The notes under the pieces are model-generated. The model was given only the letters and a program-made list of their open reading frames with translations. It was not told the DNA's origin and did not search any database. The translations under genes and the position numbers were made by a program. DNA of 37,951 bases. Origin: Methylobacillus sp. (GTDB taxonomy: Bacteria; Pseudomonadota; Gammaproteobacteria; Burkholderiales; Methylophilaceae). The stretch's first letter is position 1. Each line of letters opens with the position of its first letter. The stretch spans positions 1-37,951 of the forward strand of contig JAITWS010000016.1 in the NCBI GenBank assembly GCA_031285185.1, written 5' to 3'. Below, piece after piece: positions 16,763 to 25,008 of this stretch.

Positions 16763-18283
16763 TCAGAAGAATCCCAGTTTCTTGGGGTTGTAGCTCACCA
16801 GCAGATTCTTGGTTTGCTGGTAGTGGTCGAGCATCACCTTGTGGGTTTCGCGTCCGATGCCGGATTCCTTGTAGCCGCCGAATGCTGCGTGGGCGGGGTA
16901 GAGGTGGTAGCAGTTAGTCCAGACGCGACCGGCCTTGATGCCGCGACCCATGCGGTAGGCGCGGCTGCCGTCGCGGCTCCACACGCCCGCGCCCAGGCCA
17001 TAAGGCGTGTCGTTGGCGATGGCGAGCGCTTCGGCTTCGTCCTTGAAGGTGGTCACGGCGAGCACCGGGCCGAAAATTTCTTCCTGGAAAATACGCATTT
17101 TGTTGTGACCCTTGAACAAGGTCGGGTTGATGTAGTAACCGTCCTTGAGGTCGCCGCCCAGATCGGCCTTGGTTCCGCCCGCCAGCACGGTCGCGCCTTC
17201 TTCCTTGCCGAGTTGCAGATAGGACTGGATTTTTTCCATCTGCAAGGTGGAGGCTTGCGCGCCTACCATGGTTTCGGTGTCGAGCGGGTTGCCCTGCTTG
17301 ATCGCCTTGACGCGCGGGAGCACGCGGGCGATGAATTTGTCGTAGATGGATTCCTGAATCAGCGCGCGCGACGGGCAGGTGCAAACTTCGCCCTGATTGA
17401 AGGCGAACAGCACCATGCCTTCCACGGCCTTGTCGAGGAAATCGTCATCCGCCGACATGACATCTTCAAAGAAGATGTTGGGCGATTTGCCGCCCAGTTC
17501 CAGCGTGGCGGGAATCAGCAGATTTGCTGCGGCTTGCGCGATGAGACGGCCTGTCGCGGTGGAGCCGGTGAAGGCGATCTTGGCGATGCGCGTGCTGTTG
17601 GAAAGCGGCACGCCGACATCGCGGCCATAACCGTTGACGATGTTGAGCGTGCCCGGCGGCAGAACATCGGCGATGAGTTCGGCCAGAATCAGAATGCTGA
17701 TCGGGGTGGATTCCGCGGGCTTGAGCACGATGCAGTTGCCTGCGGCGAGCGCGGGCGCAATCTTCCATGCGGCCATGAGCAGCGGGAAATTCCACGGGAT
17801 GATCTGACCCACGACGCCCAGCGGCTCGTGGAAATGATAGGCGACGGTGTTTTCGTCAATCTGGCTCAACGCGCCTTCCTGCGCGCGGATGCAACCGGCG
17901 AAATAACGGAAGTGGTCGGCGCTGAGCGGCACGTCGGCGTTCAGGGTTTCGCGGATCGGCTTGCCGTTGTCCACGGTTTCCGCGTAGGCGAGCATTTCCA
18001 GATTCTGCTCGATGCGATCGGCGATCTTGAGCAGGATGTTGGCGCGTTCCTGCACGGAAGTTTTGCCCCATTTGTCGGCGGCGGCGTGCGCGGCATCCAG
18101 CGCCAGCTCCACATCGGGCGCGCCGGAGCGCGCGGCCTTGGTGTAAGGCTTGCCGGTCACCGGCGTCAGCACGTCGAAATACTGTCCCGCGACCGGCGGA
18201 ACCCATTTGCCGCCGATGAAATTATCGTACTTCGCTTTGTACTGGACTTTGGCGCCAGCCTGACCGGGGAATGCGTAGATCAT
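16763..18283 (-). CDS. NAD-dependent aldehyde dehydrogenase (ExaC/AcoD type)
   Basis: A 506-residue class I/II-type aldehyde dehydrogenase that oxidises an aldehyde to the acid with NAD. Visible features are the NAD site [21 protein letters not shown] (about 163-183) and FTGSTATGR (238-246), the general base Glu262 in LELGGKSPN and catalytic Cys301 in [11 protein letters not shown]. The double Cys after GEV and the C-terminal [12 protein letters not shown] are typical of the acetaldehyde dehydrogenases ExaC and AcoD that work with alcohol or acetoin breakdown. Acetaldehyde or a similar short aldehyde is the likely substrate; formaldehyde is possible in a methylotroph but not shown. AGGAG precedes the ATG. 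A sigma-54 promoter is 70 bp upstream, and its probable activator is encoded divergently, beyond an AraC-type gene. Confidence 0.93.
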   Translation of the reverse strand: MIYAFPGQAGAKVQYKAKYDNFIGGKWVPPVAGQYFDVLTPVTGKPYTKAARSGAPDVELALDAAHAAADKWGKTSVQERANILLKIADRIEQNLEMLAYAETVDNGKPIRETLNADVPLSADHFRYFAGCIRAQEGALSQIDENTVAYHFHEPLGVVGQIIPWNFPLLMAAWKIAPALAAGNCIVLKPAESTPISILILAELIADVLPPGTLNIVNGYGRDVGVPLSNSTRIAKIAFTGSTATGRLIAQAAANLLIPATLELGGKSPNIFFEDVMSADDDFLDKAVEGMVLFAFNQGEVCTCPSRALIQESIYDKFIARVLPRVKAIKQGNPLDTETMVGAQASTLQMEKIQSYLQLGKEEGATVLAGGTKADLGGDLKDGYYINPTLFKGHNKMRIFQEEIFGPVLAVTTFKDEAEALAIANDTPYGLGAGVWSRDGSRAYRMGRGIKAGRVWTNCYHLYPAHAAFGGYKESGIGRETHKVMLDHYQQTKNLLVSYNPKKLGFF

Positions 18284-18353
18284 GAAAGTCTCCTGATGAT
18301 GAGGTTGTGAAGTAAATGAAGTCTAGCCTGTATTGGCCGATTATAAAATGGGT

Positions 18354-18369
18354 AGCAGCATCCGTGCCA
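18354..18369 (-). promoter_or_regulatory. Sigma-54 (RpoN) promoter for the aldehyde dehydrogenase
   Basis: On the minus strand the sequence is TGGCACGGATGCTGCT. Against the consensus TGGCACGNNNNTTGCW it differs at one base; the GG (-24) and GC (-12) doublets have the exact spacing. Transcription should start near 18343, leaving a leader of about 60 nt. It fits the sigma-54-dependent activator gene at 19892-21808. Confidence 0.88.
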
Positions 18370-18545
18370 GAATTTGAATCGCTTTTTATCGCTTCCGGTT
18401 TGATGCGCGACGCGTGTTGCGCGTCTTGCCGCGCGCAAGGCGATTAGTGTGAACACGTCCAGGTTTTACAAAACCAAATTTACCCATGAATAATCCAATG
18501 ATTTAACAACTTGCGATGAAACATCGGGATGTATTTAAAGACATA

Positions 18546-18564
18546 AATTTGTCATTTTGGAACG
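18546..18564 (-). promoter_or_regulatory. Putative upstream activator site 1
   Basis: Read on the minus strand it contains CCAAAATGACAAAT, matching copies 2 and 3 (consensus YCAAAATGAYA). It faces copy 2, so the two form an 8-bp perfect inverted repeat (TCATTTTG at 18552 and CAAAATGA at 18575). The distance to the -24 element is about 180 bp, normal for an enhancer of a sigma-54 promoter. The binding protein (AcoR-type or AraC-type) is not known. Confidence 0.55.
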
Positions 18565-18569
18565 GCATC

Positions 18570-18588
18570 CGTCTCAAAATGATACGTT
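18570..18588 (+). promoter_or_regulatory. Putative upstream activator site 2 (near-palindrome)
   Basis: CGTCTCAAAATGATACG is itself an imperfect palindrome (CGTMTCA-AAA-TGAKACG), as expected for a dimeric activator. It is the best formed of the three copies and faces copy 1. Confidence 0.55.
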
Positions 18589-18873
18589 TATGAGATTTTT
18601 ACTATTCCTCGCGCTTCCGAAAATTTTTTCCCCCGACCGTCAAACTGCCCGGCCTTGCTGTATTCCGGGAAGGTGCGGGCAGTCGGCTATTTGAACAAAT
18701 CTGATCGTTTTTTCAATTATCCATCCGAGCATACAATCCGCGGCGGATGCGCTGCTCTAGGCTTACACCACTGTTATAGCCGGTTGCGACATCCGATGTG
18801 TTTCGGTTGATTCGGGATTATTTGGCGTTGTCGCGCTCCGGTTATTATTTTTCAAATTTTCAGGAATGATCAA

Positions 18874-18892
18874 AGCCTCAAAATGACAAATG
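18874..18892 (+). promoter_or_regulatory. Putative activator/operator site 3
   Basis: AGCCTCAAAATGACAAATG shares CTCAAAATGA with copy 2 and AATGACAAAT with copy 1. It lies about 100 bp before the AraC-type gene, so the same protein may also control the regulator operon. Confidence 0.45.
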
Positions 18893-18994
18893 CACCCAAA
18901 CTCTTGCGGCGGGGGTATGCGCCCAGGCCGGAGTTTAGATTTCGGTGGTATGGAAGCTGGTCACTTTCCTTGAAAAATACAAAAGGAGAGGCCA

Positions 18995-19888
18995 ATGTTG
19001 TTAAGTGAAACACCGATCAATATCAATCATCCGAACATCAGGGTTTTGAAATCCAGCGACGACTGCGACTGGCCGAATCTGAGTGTCAGCGTCATCGCCG
19101 CCGAGCCTTATGAGCGGGAACTGGCGCACGGCGGCGGGAACGATCTCTGGATGTGCATGGCGATCGAGCCGCTGGAGATGGATGTCACCCTGGGACGCAG
19201 AACGGTGCAGATGAATTTGCGCCCCAACCAGATTTGCATCAATTCGCCGCACACGATATTGGGTTCCATCCGAAAAAACAACGCGCCTCTGCTCCATGTC
19301 TGTCTGAAAAGGGAGCTGCTGTCGGAAGTGCTGGGCGAACTGTTCGACCACGATGCGGACGATCTCGAAGTCGTGTCGAAAATGAACATAGACAATCCTG
19401 GCATGACGGACATATTCCACATATTGCAACGCACCTTGTTCGAGCCGTCCGAACACTCCGCGCTCAAGACCGAATATCTCGCGCGGGCATTGGCGGCGGA
19501 GGTTTTCGTCAAGCATATCTCCTCCACGCGCCGCGAGGATATCGCGCGCCGAAGCTGGAGTTTGACCGCGCAGCAGATACGCCGCGTGATCGGCTACATC
19601 CACGAACATCTCGCCTCCGACATCGCGTTGAGCGATCTCGCCAACATCGCGGGTTTGAGCCGCACCTTGTTCATCCAGCGTTTCAAAACTTCGTTCAAGG
19701 AACCGCCGCACCAATACATCATCCATGCCCGCATCCGCCGCGCGCAAAATCTGCTGTCAACATCCAGTCTGCCCATCGTGGATGTCGCGCTGCTGTGCGG
19801 CTTTTCCGATCAGGCGCATTTTTCGCGCTGCTTCCGCAAAGTGACGGACATGACGCCCTCGCGCTACCGGCAGCAAACCGCGCGTTAA
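18995..19888 (+). CDS. AraC family transcriptional regulator
   Basis: A 297-residue regulator. Residues about 192-293 form the two-helix-turn-helix AraC domain: IRRVIGYIHEHLASDIALSD, LANIAGLSRTLFIQRFK as the first recognition unit, and VALLCGFSDQAHFSRCFRK then MTPSRYR as the second. The N-terminal 180 residues are a cupin-like sensing part without recognisable ligand residues. AAAAGGAG lies 7 nt before the ATG. It is followed after 3 nt by the sigma-54 activator gene, so the two regulators are made together. Position next to the aldehyde dehydrogenase suggests both act on that locus; which one binds the repeated operator motif is unknown. Confidence 0.9.
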   Translation: MLLSETPININHPNIRVLKSSDDCDWPNLSVSVIAAEPYERELAHGGGNDLWMCMAIEPLEMDVTLGRRTVQMNLRPNQICINSPHTILGSIRKNNAPLLHVCLKRELLSEVLGELFDHDADDLEVVSKMNIDNPGMTDIFHILQRTLFEPSEHSALKTEYLARALAAEVFVKHISSTRREDIARRSWSLTAQQIRRVIGYIHEHLASDIALSDLANIAGLSRTLFIQRFKTSFKEPPHQYIIHARIRRAQNLLSTSSLPIVDVALLCGFSDQAHFSRCFRKVTDMTPSRYRQQTAR

Positions 19889-19891
19889 GCG

Positions 19892-21808
19892 ATGCACTCC
19901 GACTATCCCATCCGCCTTCAGCGCGCGCGCCATCAGTTGCTCGATCAGGGCAGCGTGCCGCAGGGCGTGTTGCCGGAGTTGATCGCGCGTTCCTGGTCAC
20001 GTTGCGCGGATACCGGCCTGTCGCTGGAAACCGAACCCAATCTGCAACCCATGCCGGTGCGCGATTTGAAAGACGCGCGCGAAAAAAACCAGCCGCTGCT
20101 GACCTCGGCGCAGCCGGAAATGGAAAATCTGCACGCGCAGATCGCCGATACGCAAAGCGTGGTGATCCTCACCGATGCGGGCGGAACCATTTTGCACGCG
20201 CAGGGCAACCCCGAATTTATTGACAAGGCGCAGCGCGTGGCCTTGCAGCCCGGCGCGACCTGGAGCGAGGACGCAATTGGAACCAACGCGATCGGAACCG
20301 CGCTGGTCGAGGGCGCGCCGGTGTTCGTGACGGGCGCGGAACATTACTTCCGCAAAAACGCTTTTCTCAACTGTTCCGCCGCGCCCATCATGAATCCGCG
20401 CGGCGCGGTCATCGGCGTGCTGGATGTTTCCGGCGATTGCCGCCAGCCGCAGGAACACGCGACGGCGCTGGTACGCATGTCGGCGCAGATGATAGAAAAC
20501 CGTTTGTTTCACGCCGAATTTGCGCGCGATGTCACCGTGCATTTTCACGCGCGTCCCGAATTCATGGGCACGCTGTGGGAAGGCGTCGCCGCGTTTTCGC
20601 CGACAGGCCGTTTGATCGCGCTCAACAAAAGCGGCATGAGACAGCTCGGCATCGGCAGCAATGATTTTTCGCGGCTGGAATTCGGCCAATTGTTCGAAGG
20701 CGCGCTGGAACGTTTGCTGGATGTCACGCACATCGCCACCGCGCGCGTCATGCCGCTGGTCACGCGCGACGGTCAGAATTTATATGCGCGGATCAAACCC
20801 GGCATCGCATTGAAGCCGGTCGCCGCTGCCTCGGACAAACCCGCCGTTCCGTCCGATTTGCGCCAGCTCAACGCGCTCAACACCGGCGACGCGCAAATCG
20901 GCAAAGCCGTTTCCAATCTGCGTAAAATCGTCGGGCGCGAAATCCCCATTCTCATCGAAGGCGAAACCGGAACCGGCAAGGAATTATTCGCCAAGGCGAT
21001 ACACGCCGCAGGCGCGCGCGGCAAGGAGCCGTTTGTGGCGATCAATTGCGCCTCGATTCCCGAAGGTTTGATCGAGGCCGAATTGTTCGGCTATGAAGAG
21101 GGCGCGTTCACCGGCGCGAAACGGCGTGGCGCGGCGGGAAAAATCATGCAGGCCGACGGCGGAACCTTGTTTCTCGACGAGATCGGCGAAATGCCGCTGC
21201 CCTTGCAAGCGCGTTTGTTGCGCGTGTTGCAGGAACGCGAGATCGTGCCGCTGGGCGGCAGCAAAAGCGCGACGGTCAACATCGCGGTGATCGCCGCGAC
21301 CAACCGCAAATTGCGCGAGCGCGTGGAGCAGGGAGGCTTCCGCGAAGATTTGTATTACCGCCTCAACGGCCTGCGCGTCACGCTGCCGCCGCTGCGTCAA
21401 CGCACCGATTTGATGACGCTGGTCGGGCGCATACTGGACGAGGAAAGTGAGCGTCCGGTTTTGCTCGCCCCCGCGACCCGGCAGATATTCATGCGCCACG
21501 CCTGGCGCGGCAATGTGCGCCAGTTGCGTAATGTGTTGCGCGCCGCGCTCGCGTTCATGGGCGAGGAGACGGTGATCCAGCCGCAGCATCTGCCCGAAGA
21601 TTTTGTGGAAGAACTGGAACGCGCGTGGGCGACTTCCGTCGAGACGGCGATGCCGGTCTCCGGCGCGCTTTCCATCAAGGCCACCGAGATGGATTTGATA
21701 CGGCAAACGCTGCTCGCCGAAAACGGCAATATCACCGCCGCCGCGCGCAGCCTCGGCATCAGCCGCGCCACGCTGTATCGCAAAATAAAACGCTTCAAGC
21801 TGATCTGA
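19892..21808 (+). CDS. AcoR-type sigma-54-dependent transcriptional activator
   Basis: A 638-residue enhancer-binding protein. Residues about 80-205 are a GAF sensor of the AcoR kind (EDAIGTNAIGTALVEG is its signature). About 225-300 looks like a PAS-type segment. The AAA+ domain has Walker A GETGTGKE (357-364), the sigma-54 contact loop GAFTGA (404-409), Walker B GGTLFLDE (423-430) and the sensor region IAATNRKLRE. The C-terminal Fis-type HTH is NITAAARSLGISRATLYRKIKRF. It lacks a receiver domain, so it senses a small molecule directly, by analogy with AcoR an aldehyde, alcohol or acetoin. It should hydrolyse ATP to open the sigma-54 promoter at 18354-18369. It is coupled to the AraC-type gene (3-nt gap). 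Confidence 0.94.
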   Translation: MHSDYPIRLQRARHQLLDQGSVPQGVLPELIARSWSRCADTGLSLETEPNLQPMPVRDLKDAREKNQPLLTSAQPEMENLHAQIADTQSVVILTDAGGTILHAQGNPEFIDKAQRVALQPGATWSEDAIGTNAIGTALVEGAPVFVTGAEHYFRKNAFLNCSAAPIMNPRGAVIGVLDVSGDCRQPQEHATALVRMSAQMIENRLFHAEFARDVTVHFHARPEFMGTLWEGVAAFSPTGRLIALNKSGMRQLGIGSNDFSRLEFGQLFEGALERLLDVTHIATARVMPLVTRDGQNLYARIKPGIALKPVAAASDKPAVPSDLRQLNALNTGDAQIGKAVSNLRKIVGREIPILIEGETGTGKELFAKAIHAAGARGKEPFVAINCASIPEGLIEAELFGYEEGAFTGAKRRGAAGKIMQADGGTLFLDEIGEMPLPLQARLLRVLQEREIVPLGGSKSATVNIAVIAATNRKLRERVEQGGFREDLYYRLNGLRVTLPPLRQRTDLMTLVGRILDEESERPVLLAPATRQIFMRHAWRGNVRQLRNVLRAALAFMGEETVIQPQHLPEDFVEELERAWATSVETAMPVSGALSIKATEMDLIRQTLLAENGNITAAARSLGISRATLYRKIKRFKLI

Positions 21809-21855
21809 TACAGGTCTTGCGATACTAACCAATTGATATGGAACGATAAAATTTA

Positions 21856-21886
21856 TTGACTAAACCCCCCGAAAAAATTGTATTAT
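21856..21886 (+). promoter_or_regulatory. Candidate sigma-70 promoter of hps
   Basis: TTGACT at 21856-21861 and TATTAT at 21881-21886 are 19 bp apart, slightly long but both hexamers are good. The start would be near 21893, giving a leader of about 60 nt. Confidence 0.45.
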
Positions 21887-21952
21887 TGAGATCGCAACGA
21901 AACGTACCGCCCATAAAGCGACACCTTAGTTATTCATTCGGAGGAAATAACC

Positions 21953-22648
21953 GTGGCCAAGCCATTGATACAAGTAGCACTCGATTCACTTGATTACGAA
22001 CAGACACTCGCGCTCGCCCGTCAGGCCGCGCCCTATGTGGACATCATCGAAATCGGCACACCCTGCCTCAAGGTGAACGGCATCGCCATCGTCAAGGCGA
22101 TACGCGCGCAACATCCAGACAAACTGATTTTCGCCGACCTTAAAACCATGGACGCCGGTTATTACGAAGCCGAGCCGTTCTTCAAGGCCGGCGCCGACAT
22201 CACCACCGTGCTCGGAACCGCCGACATCGGCACGATCAAAGGTGTGGTGGATGTCGCGAACGCCTACGGCAAACAAGCCCAGGTTGACCTCATCAATGTG
22301 ACCGACAAAGCCGCCCGCGCGCAGGAAGCCGTCAAGGTCGGCGCGCACATCATCGGCATCCACACCGGCATAGACCAGCAACTCGCCGGTCAAACCCCGT
22401 TCGCCGATCTGGGCGCGCTCGTGGCGCTGGGCTTGAGCGTGCGTATCTCCGTGGCAGGCGGCATCAAACAAGCCACCGTGCAACAAGTCGTCAAAGCCGG
22501 CCCCGACATCGTTGTCGTCGGCGGCGCGATCACCGGCTCCAAAGCCCCCGATGTCGCCGCCCGCGAAATCCGCGAACTGGTGGACGCAGCCAGCGGCGGA
22601 AGCTCCGGCGGAGGCTTTTTCTGCTGGCTCAAAAAGCTGTTCTCCTGA
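21953..22648 (+). CDS. hps: 3-hexulose-6-phosphate synthase with an extra C-terminal tail
   Basis: A 231-residue enzyme of the RuMP cycle that condenses formaldehyde with ribulose 5-phosphate to hexulose 6-phosphate. It belongs to the OMP decarboxylase superfamily: ALD near the start (D11), the catalytic motif DLKTMD (62-67), GADITTVLG (80-88), GIHTGID (135-141) and the phosphate site VAGGI (167-171). The start is GTG at 21953 with an excellent GGAGG 8 nt upstream; together with a clear promoter and terminator this suggests strong expression. The family usually ends about residue 213 here. This protein adds a Gly/Ser linker (GGSSGGG) and FFCWLKKLFS, an amphipathic hydrophobic-basic tail. No hexulose-phosphate isomerase gene is adjacent, so the partner is elsewhere. 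Confidence 0.95.
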   Translation: MAKPLIQVALDSLDYEQTLALARQAAPYVDIIEIGTPCLKVNGIAIVKAIRAQHPDKLIFADLKTMDAGYYEAEPFFKAGADITTVLGTADIGTIKGVVDVANAYGKQAQVDLINVTDKAARAQEAVKVGAHIIGIHTGIDQQLAGQTPFADLGALVALGLSVRISVAGGIKQATVQQVVKAGPDIVVVGGAITGSKAPDVAAREIRELVDAASGGSSGGGFFCWLKKLFS

Positions 22649-22670
22649 TCGTTCGTTTTGTTTCAGAAAC

Positions 22671-22703
22671 ATGCCGCCATTCGTGAGAGTGGCGGCATTT
22701 TTA
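22671..22703 (+). terminator. Intrinsic terminator of hps
   Basis: ATGCCGCCA and TGGCGGCAT form a perfect 9-bp stem around a 10-nt loop, followed by five T. It lies 23 bp after the hps stop. Confidence 0.9.
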
Positions 22704-22860
22704 TTCCCCTTCGGAGAAGGGGTGGACGCGAAGCGGACGGGGTAGTTCAAAAAGAAAAATCGCCCCGCAGGGGCACAAAATATACTGTGTCGCTACCGCG
22801 ACGATTTTGTTGTGAACTACCCCATCTCCTTCGGAGCCACCCCTTCACCGAAGGGGAATT
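22702..22860. mobile_element. MITE-like palindromic element, copy 2
   Basis: A 159-bp copy of the element at 15973-16152, in the same orientation. The left arm (about 44 bp) is virtually identical, the inner GCCCC-GCA-GGGGC palindrome is kept, and the centre is shorter and different. It sits directly after the hps terminator, and its right end is about 37 bp from the mutL start. Copy 1 also sits directly beside a terminator. Confidence 0.7.
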
Positions 22861-22897
22861 AACCCCGCGCATAATCAATCATCGGTAAAATATCCCC

Positions 22898-24655
22898 ATG
22901 AAAATCCAGCTACTCCCCGACCATCTCATCAGCCAGATCGCCGCAGGCGAAGTGGTCGAGCGACCCGCTTCCGCACTCAAGGAATTGCTGGAAAACAGTC
23001 TGGACGCGGGCGCGGACAATATCTCGGTCATCCTGCAACAAGGCGGCATCAAGCAACTGCGCGTTGCGGACAACGGAGGCGGCATAGCTCCCGATGAATT
23101 GCCGCTCGCGCTCACGCGCCACGCGACGAGCAAAATCGCCAGTCTGGACGATCTGGAGCGCGTTGCCAGTCTGGGTTTTCGCGGCGAGGCGCTTGCGAGC
23201 ATCGCCTCCGTTTCCCGCACCGCTATCGTAAGCCGTTCGCGCGCGCACAAACACGCATGGCGCATCGCCTCCGAAGGCGCGGCGCTCATTCCCGCGGAAC
23301 CGGCGGCGCTCGACCAAGGCTCGGTGGTGGAGGTGAACGATCTTTATTTCAACACACCCGCGCGGCGCAAATTTCTCAAAACCGAAAACACCGAATACGG
23401 TCATTGCGAGGAAGTTTTCCGCCGCATCGCGCTCTCGCGTCCCGACGTGGGCTTTATGCTGCAACACAATGGCCGCGCGCAATGGCGCTTGATGGCAGGC
23501 GAGCCGCGCAAACGTCTCGCCGAAATTCTCGGCGACGAATTTGTCGAACACGCCTTGATGCTGGACGAATCCGCCGCCGGAATCCGGCTCTGGGGCATGA
23601 TCGCCAAACCCGCGTATTCCAAGCTCTCGCGCGATGCCCAGTATTTTTATTGCAATGGCCGATTCATCCGCGACAAACTCGTCGCGCACGCGATTCGTCA
23701 GGCGTATCAGGACGTGTTGCACCACGAGCGCCACCCGGCTTACGCGCTGTTTTTCGAGATTGACCCGACGCTGGTGGATGTCAACGTGCATCCGAGCAAA
23801 ACCGAAGTGCGCTTCCGCGACGGGCAGGCCGTGCATCGTTTTATTTTTCACGCGCTGCACAAGGTGCTGGCCGCGCCCGCCAACGCGGCGGCAACGCCTG
23901 TTTCCGCGTCCGGCACAGCAGCCATTCCCGACAGTTATCGCGCGCCATATCAGCCGCAGATTCCGCTCAAGGCGGCGGAAAGTCTGGGCTTTTACGAAAC
24001 GCTGTTTGGCGGCATTTCGCCCGCGCCCGATGCAAAATTCGTGGCAACGGAAACGCAGGAAACCGCGCAGGAATTTCCGCTCGGTTTCGCGGTCGCGCAA
24101 CTGCACGGCGTTTATGTGCTCGCGCAAAATCAGCAAGGCCTGATTGTCGTTGACATGCACGCCGCGCACGAACGCATCATGTACGAACGCCTCAAAAACG
24201 CGCTCGACAACCGCGCGATCGCAATGCAGCCCCTGCTGCTCGCCGTGAGTTTTCACGCCGACCGGCTGGAAGTCGCAACCGTGGAAGAACAGCAGGATGT
24301 GCTGCGCGATCTGGGTTTTGAAATCGCCGCGCTCTCACCCGAATCGCTCGCCGTGCGCGCGATTCCCGCCATGCTCGCGGAAGCCAACGCCGTCGAACTC
24401 GCGCGCGCCGTCATCGCCGACATCCGCGAATACGGCGGCAGCCGCGCGCTCACCGAACGCCGCAACGAAATGCTCGCCACCATGGCCTGCCACTCCGCCG
24501 TGCGCGCCAACCGCAGCCTCACCATCCCCGAAATGAACGCGCTCCTGCGCGACATGGAAGCCACCGAACGCTCCGACCAATGCAATCATGGTCGTCCGAC
24601 TTGGTTTCAGGTGACGATGAGCGATCTCGATAAGATGTTTATGCGGGGAAAGTAG
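22898..24655 (+). CDS. mutL: DNA mismatch repair protein MutL (endonuclease type)
   Basis: A 585-residue MutL. The N-terminal GHKL ATPase shows E30/N33 in LKELLENSLDAGA, ADNGGGI (57-63) and LGFRGEAL (92-99). The C-terminal domain carries DMHAAHERIMYE from D419, which fits the endonuclease metal motif DQHAx2Ex4E. It also has the ACHSAVRAN and CNHGRPTW motifs that complete the site. The protein should therefore nick the unmethylated or new strand itself, unlike E. coli MutL, which depends on MutH. The linker (about 330-390) is short and Ala/Pro-rich. The ATG at 22898 gives the conserved IxxLPDHLISQIAAGEVV start; no strong ribosome binding site is visible. The upstream DNA is a MITE-like element. 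Confidence 0.96.
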   Translation: MKIQLLPDHLISQIAAGEVVERPASALKELLENSLDAGADNISVILQQGGIKQLRVADNGGGIAPDELPLALTRHATSKIASLDDLERVASLGFRGEALASIASVSRTAIVSRSRAHKHAWRIASEGAALIPAEPAALDQGSVVEVNDLYFNTPARRKFLKTENTEYGHCEEVFRRIALSRPDVGFMLQHNGRAQWRLMAGEPRKRLAEILGDEFVEHALMLDESAAGIRLWGMIAKPAYSKLSRDAQYFYCNGRFIRDKLVAHAIRQAYQDVLHHERHPAYALFFEIDPTLVDVNVHPSKTEVRFRDGQAVHRFIFHALHKVLAAPANAAATPVSASGTAAIPDSYRAPYQPQIPLKAAESLGFYETLFGGISPAPDAKFVATETQETAQEFPLGFAVAQLHGVYVLAQNQQGLIVVDMHAAHERIMYERLKNALDNRAIAMQPLLLAVSFHADRLEVATVEEQQDVLRDLGFEIAALSPESLAVRAIPAMLAEANAVELARAVIADIREYGGSRALTERRNEMLATMACHSAVRANRSLTIPEMNALLRDMEATERSDQCNHGRPTWFQVTMSDLDKMFMRGK

Positions 24656-25008
24656 GGCGGTTTATCCAATCTGCCAGCTCGTCATTCCGCGCGAAGTCGC
24701 GGAATCCACAAACCTCATGGATGCTGCGACTTCGCGCAGCATGACTCTCCCGTTTATGGAAGAGGGTTGGGCGGGCGTGTAGGGGCAGGTTTCAAACCTG
24801 CCCACGCAGGCCACGGAAAAAACCCGGGCGGGTTTAAAACCCGCCCCTACGCCAACCGCGTCATTGCGAGGCGCAGAGAATAGGTTGGGGTGAGGCACGA
24901 ACCCCAACATTGCAACATCAAACGTTGGGGTTCACTACGTTCACCGCCAACCTATGCGGCTGGATTGCTGCGCTCCTCGCAATGACGATCTGCAAAATCT
25001 GCGCTCTC
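24656..25008. repeat. Gene-free 353-bp repeat patchwork
   Basis: No gene is supported between the converging mutL and methyltransferase genes. It holds a palindromic segment with GCGACTTCGC-type arms (about 24680-24755), two family C copies in opposite orientation (about 24780-24808 and 24826-24852), and a facing pair of family D repeats (24859-24878 and 24959-24987). Inside that pair is a perfect 9-bp hairpin, AACCCCAAC/GTTGGGGTT (24900-24932). Confidence 0.75.

Larger units (their letters stand above)
18284..18994. other. Regulatory region of the aldehyde dehydrogenase locus (711 bp, gene-free)
   Basis: No coding sequence is supported. The region is clearly more AT-rich than its surroundings. 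It holds a sigma-54 promoter reading left (18354-18369), a close pair of operator-like repeats (18546-18588), and a third copy nearer the AraC-type gene (18874-18892). AAAAGGAG precedes the AraC-type start at 18995. No convincing sigma-54 promoter reading right was found, so the regulator genes are probably transcribed from a sigma-70 promoter that could not be assigned. Confidence 0.6.

Noticed and set aside
18781..18975. Second sigma-54 promoter reading right before the AraC-type gene
   Set aside because: TTGGCG...GCGCT and CTGGTCAC...TTGA were tested, but the GG/GC doublets are off by one base or incomplete.
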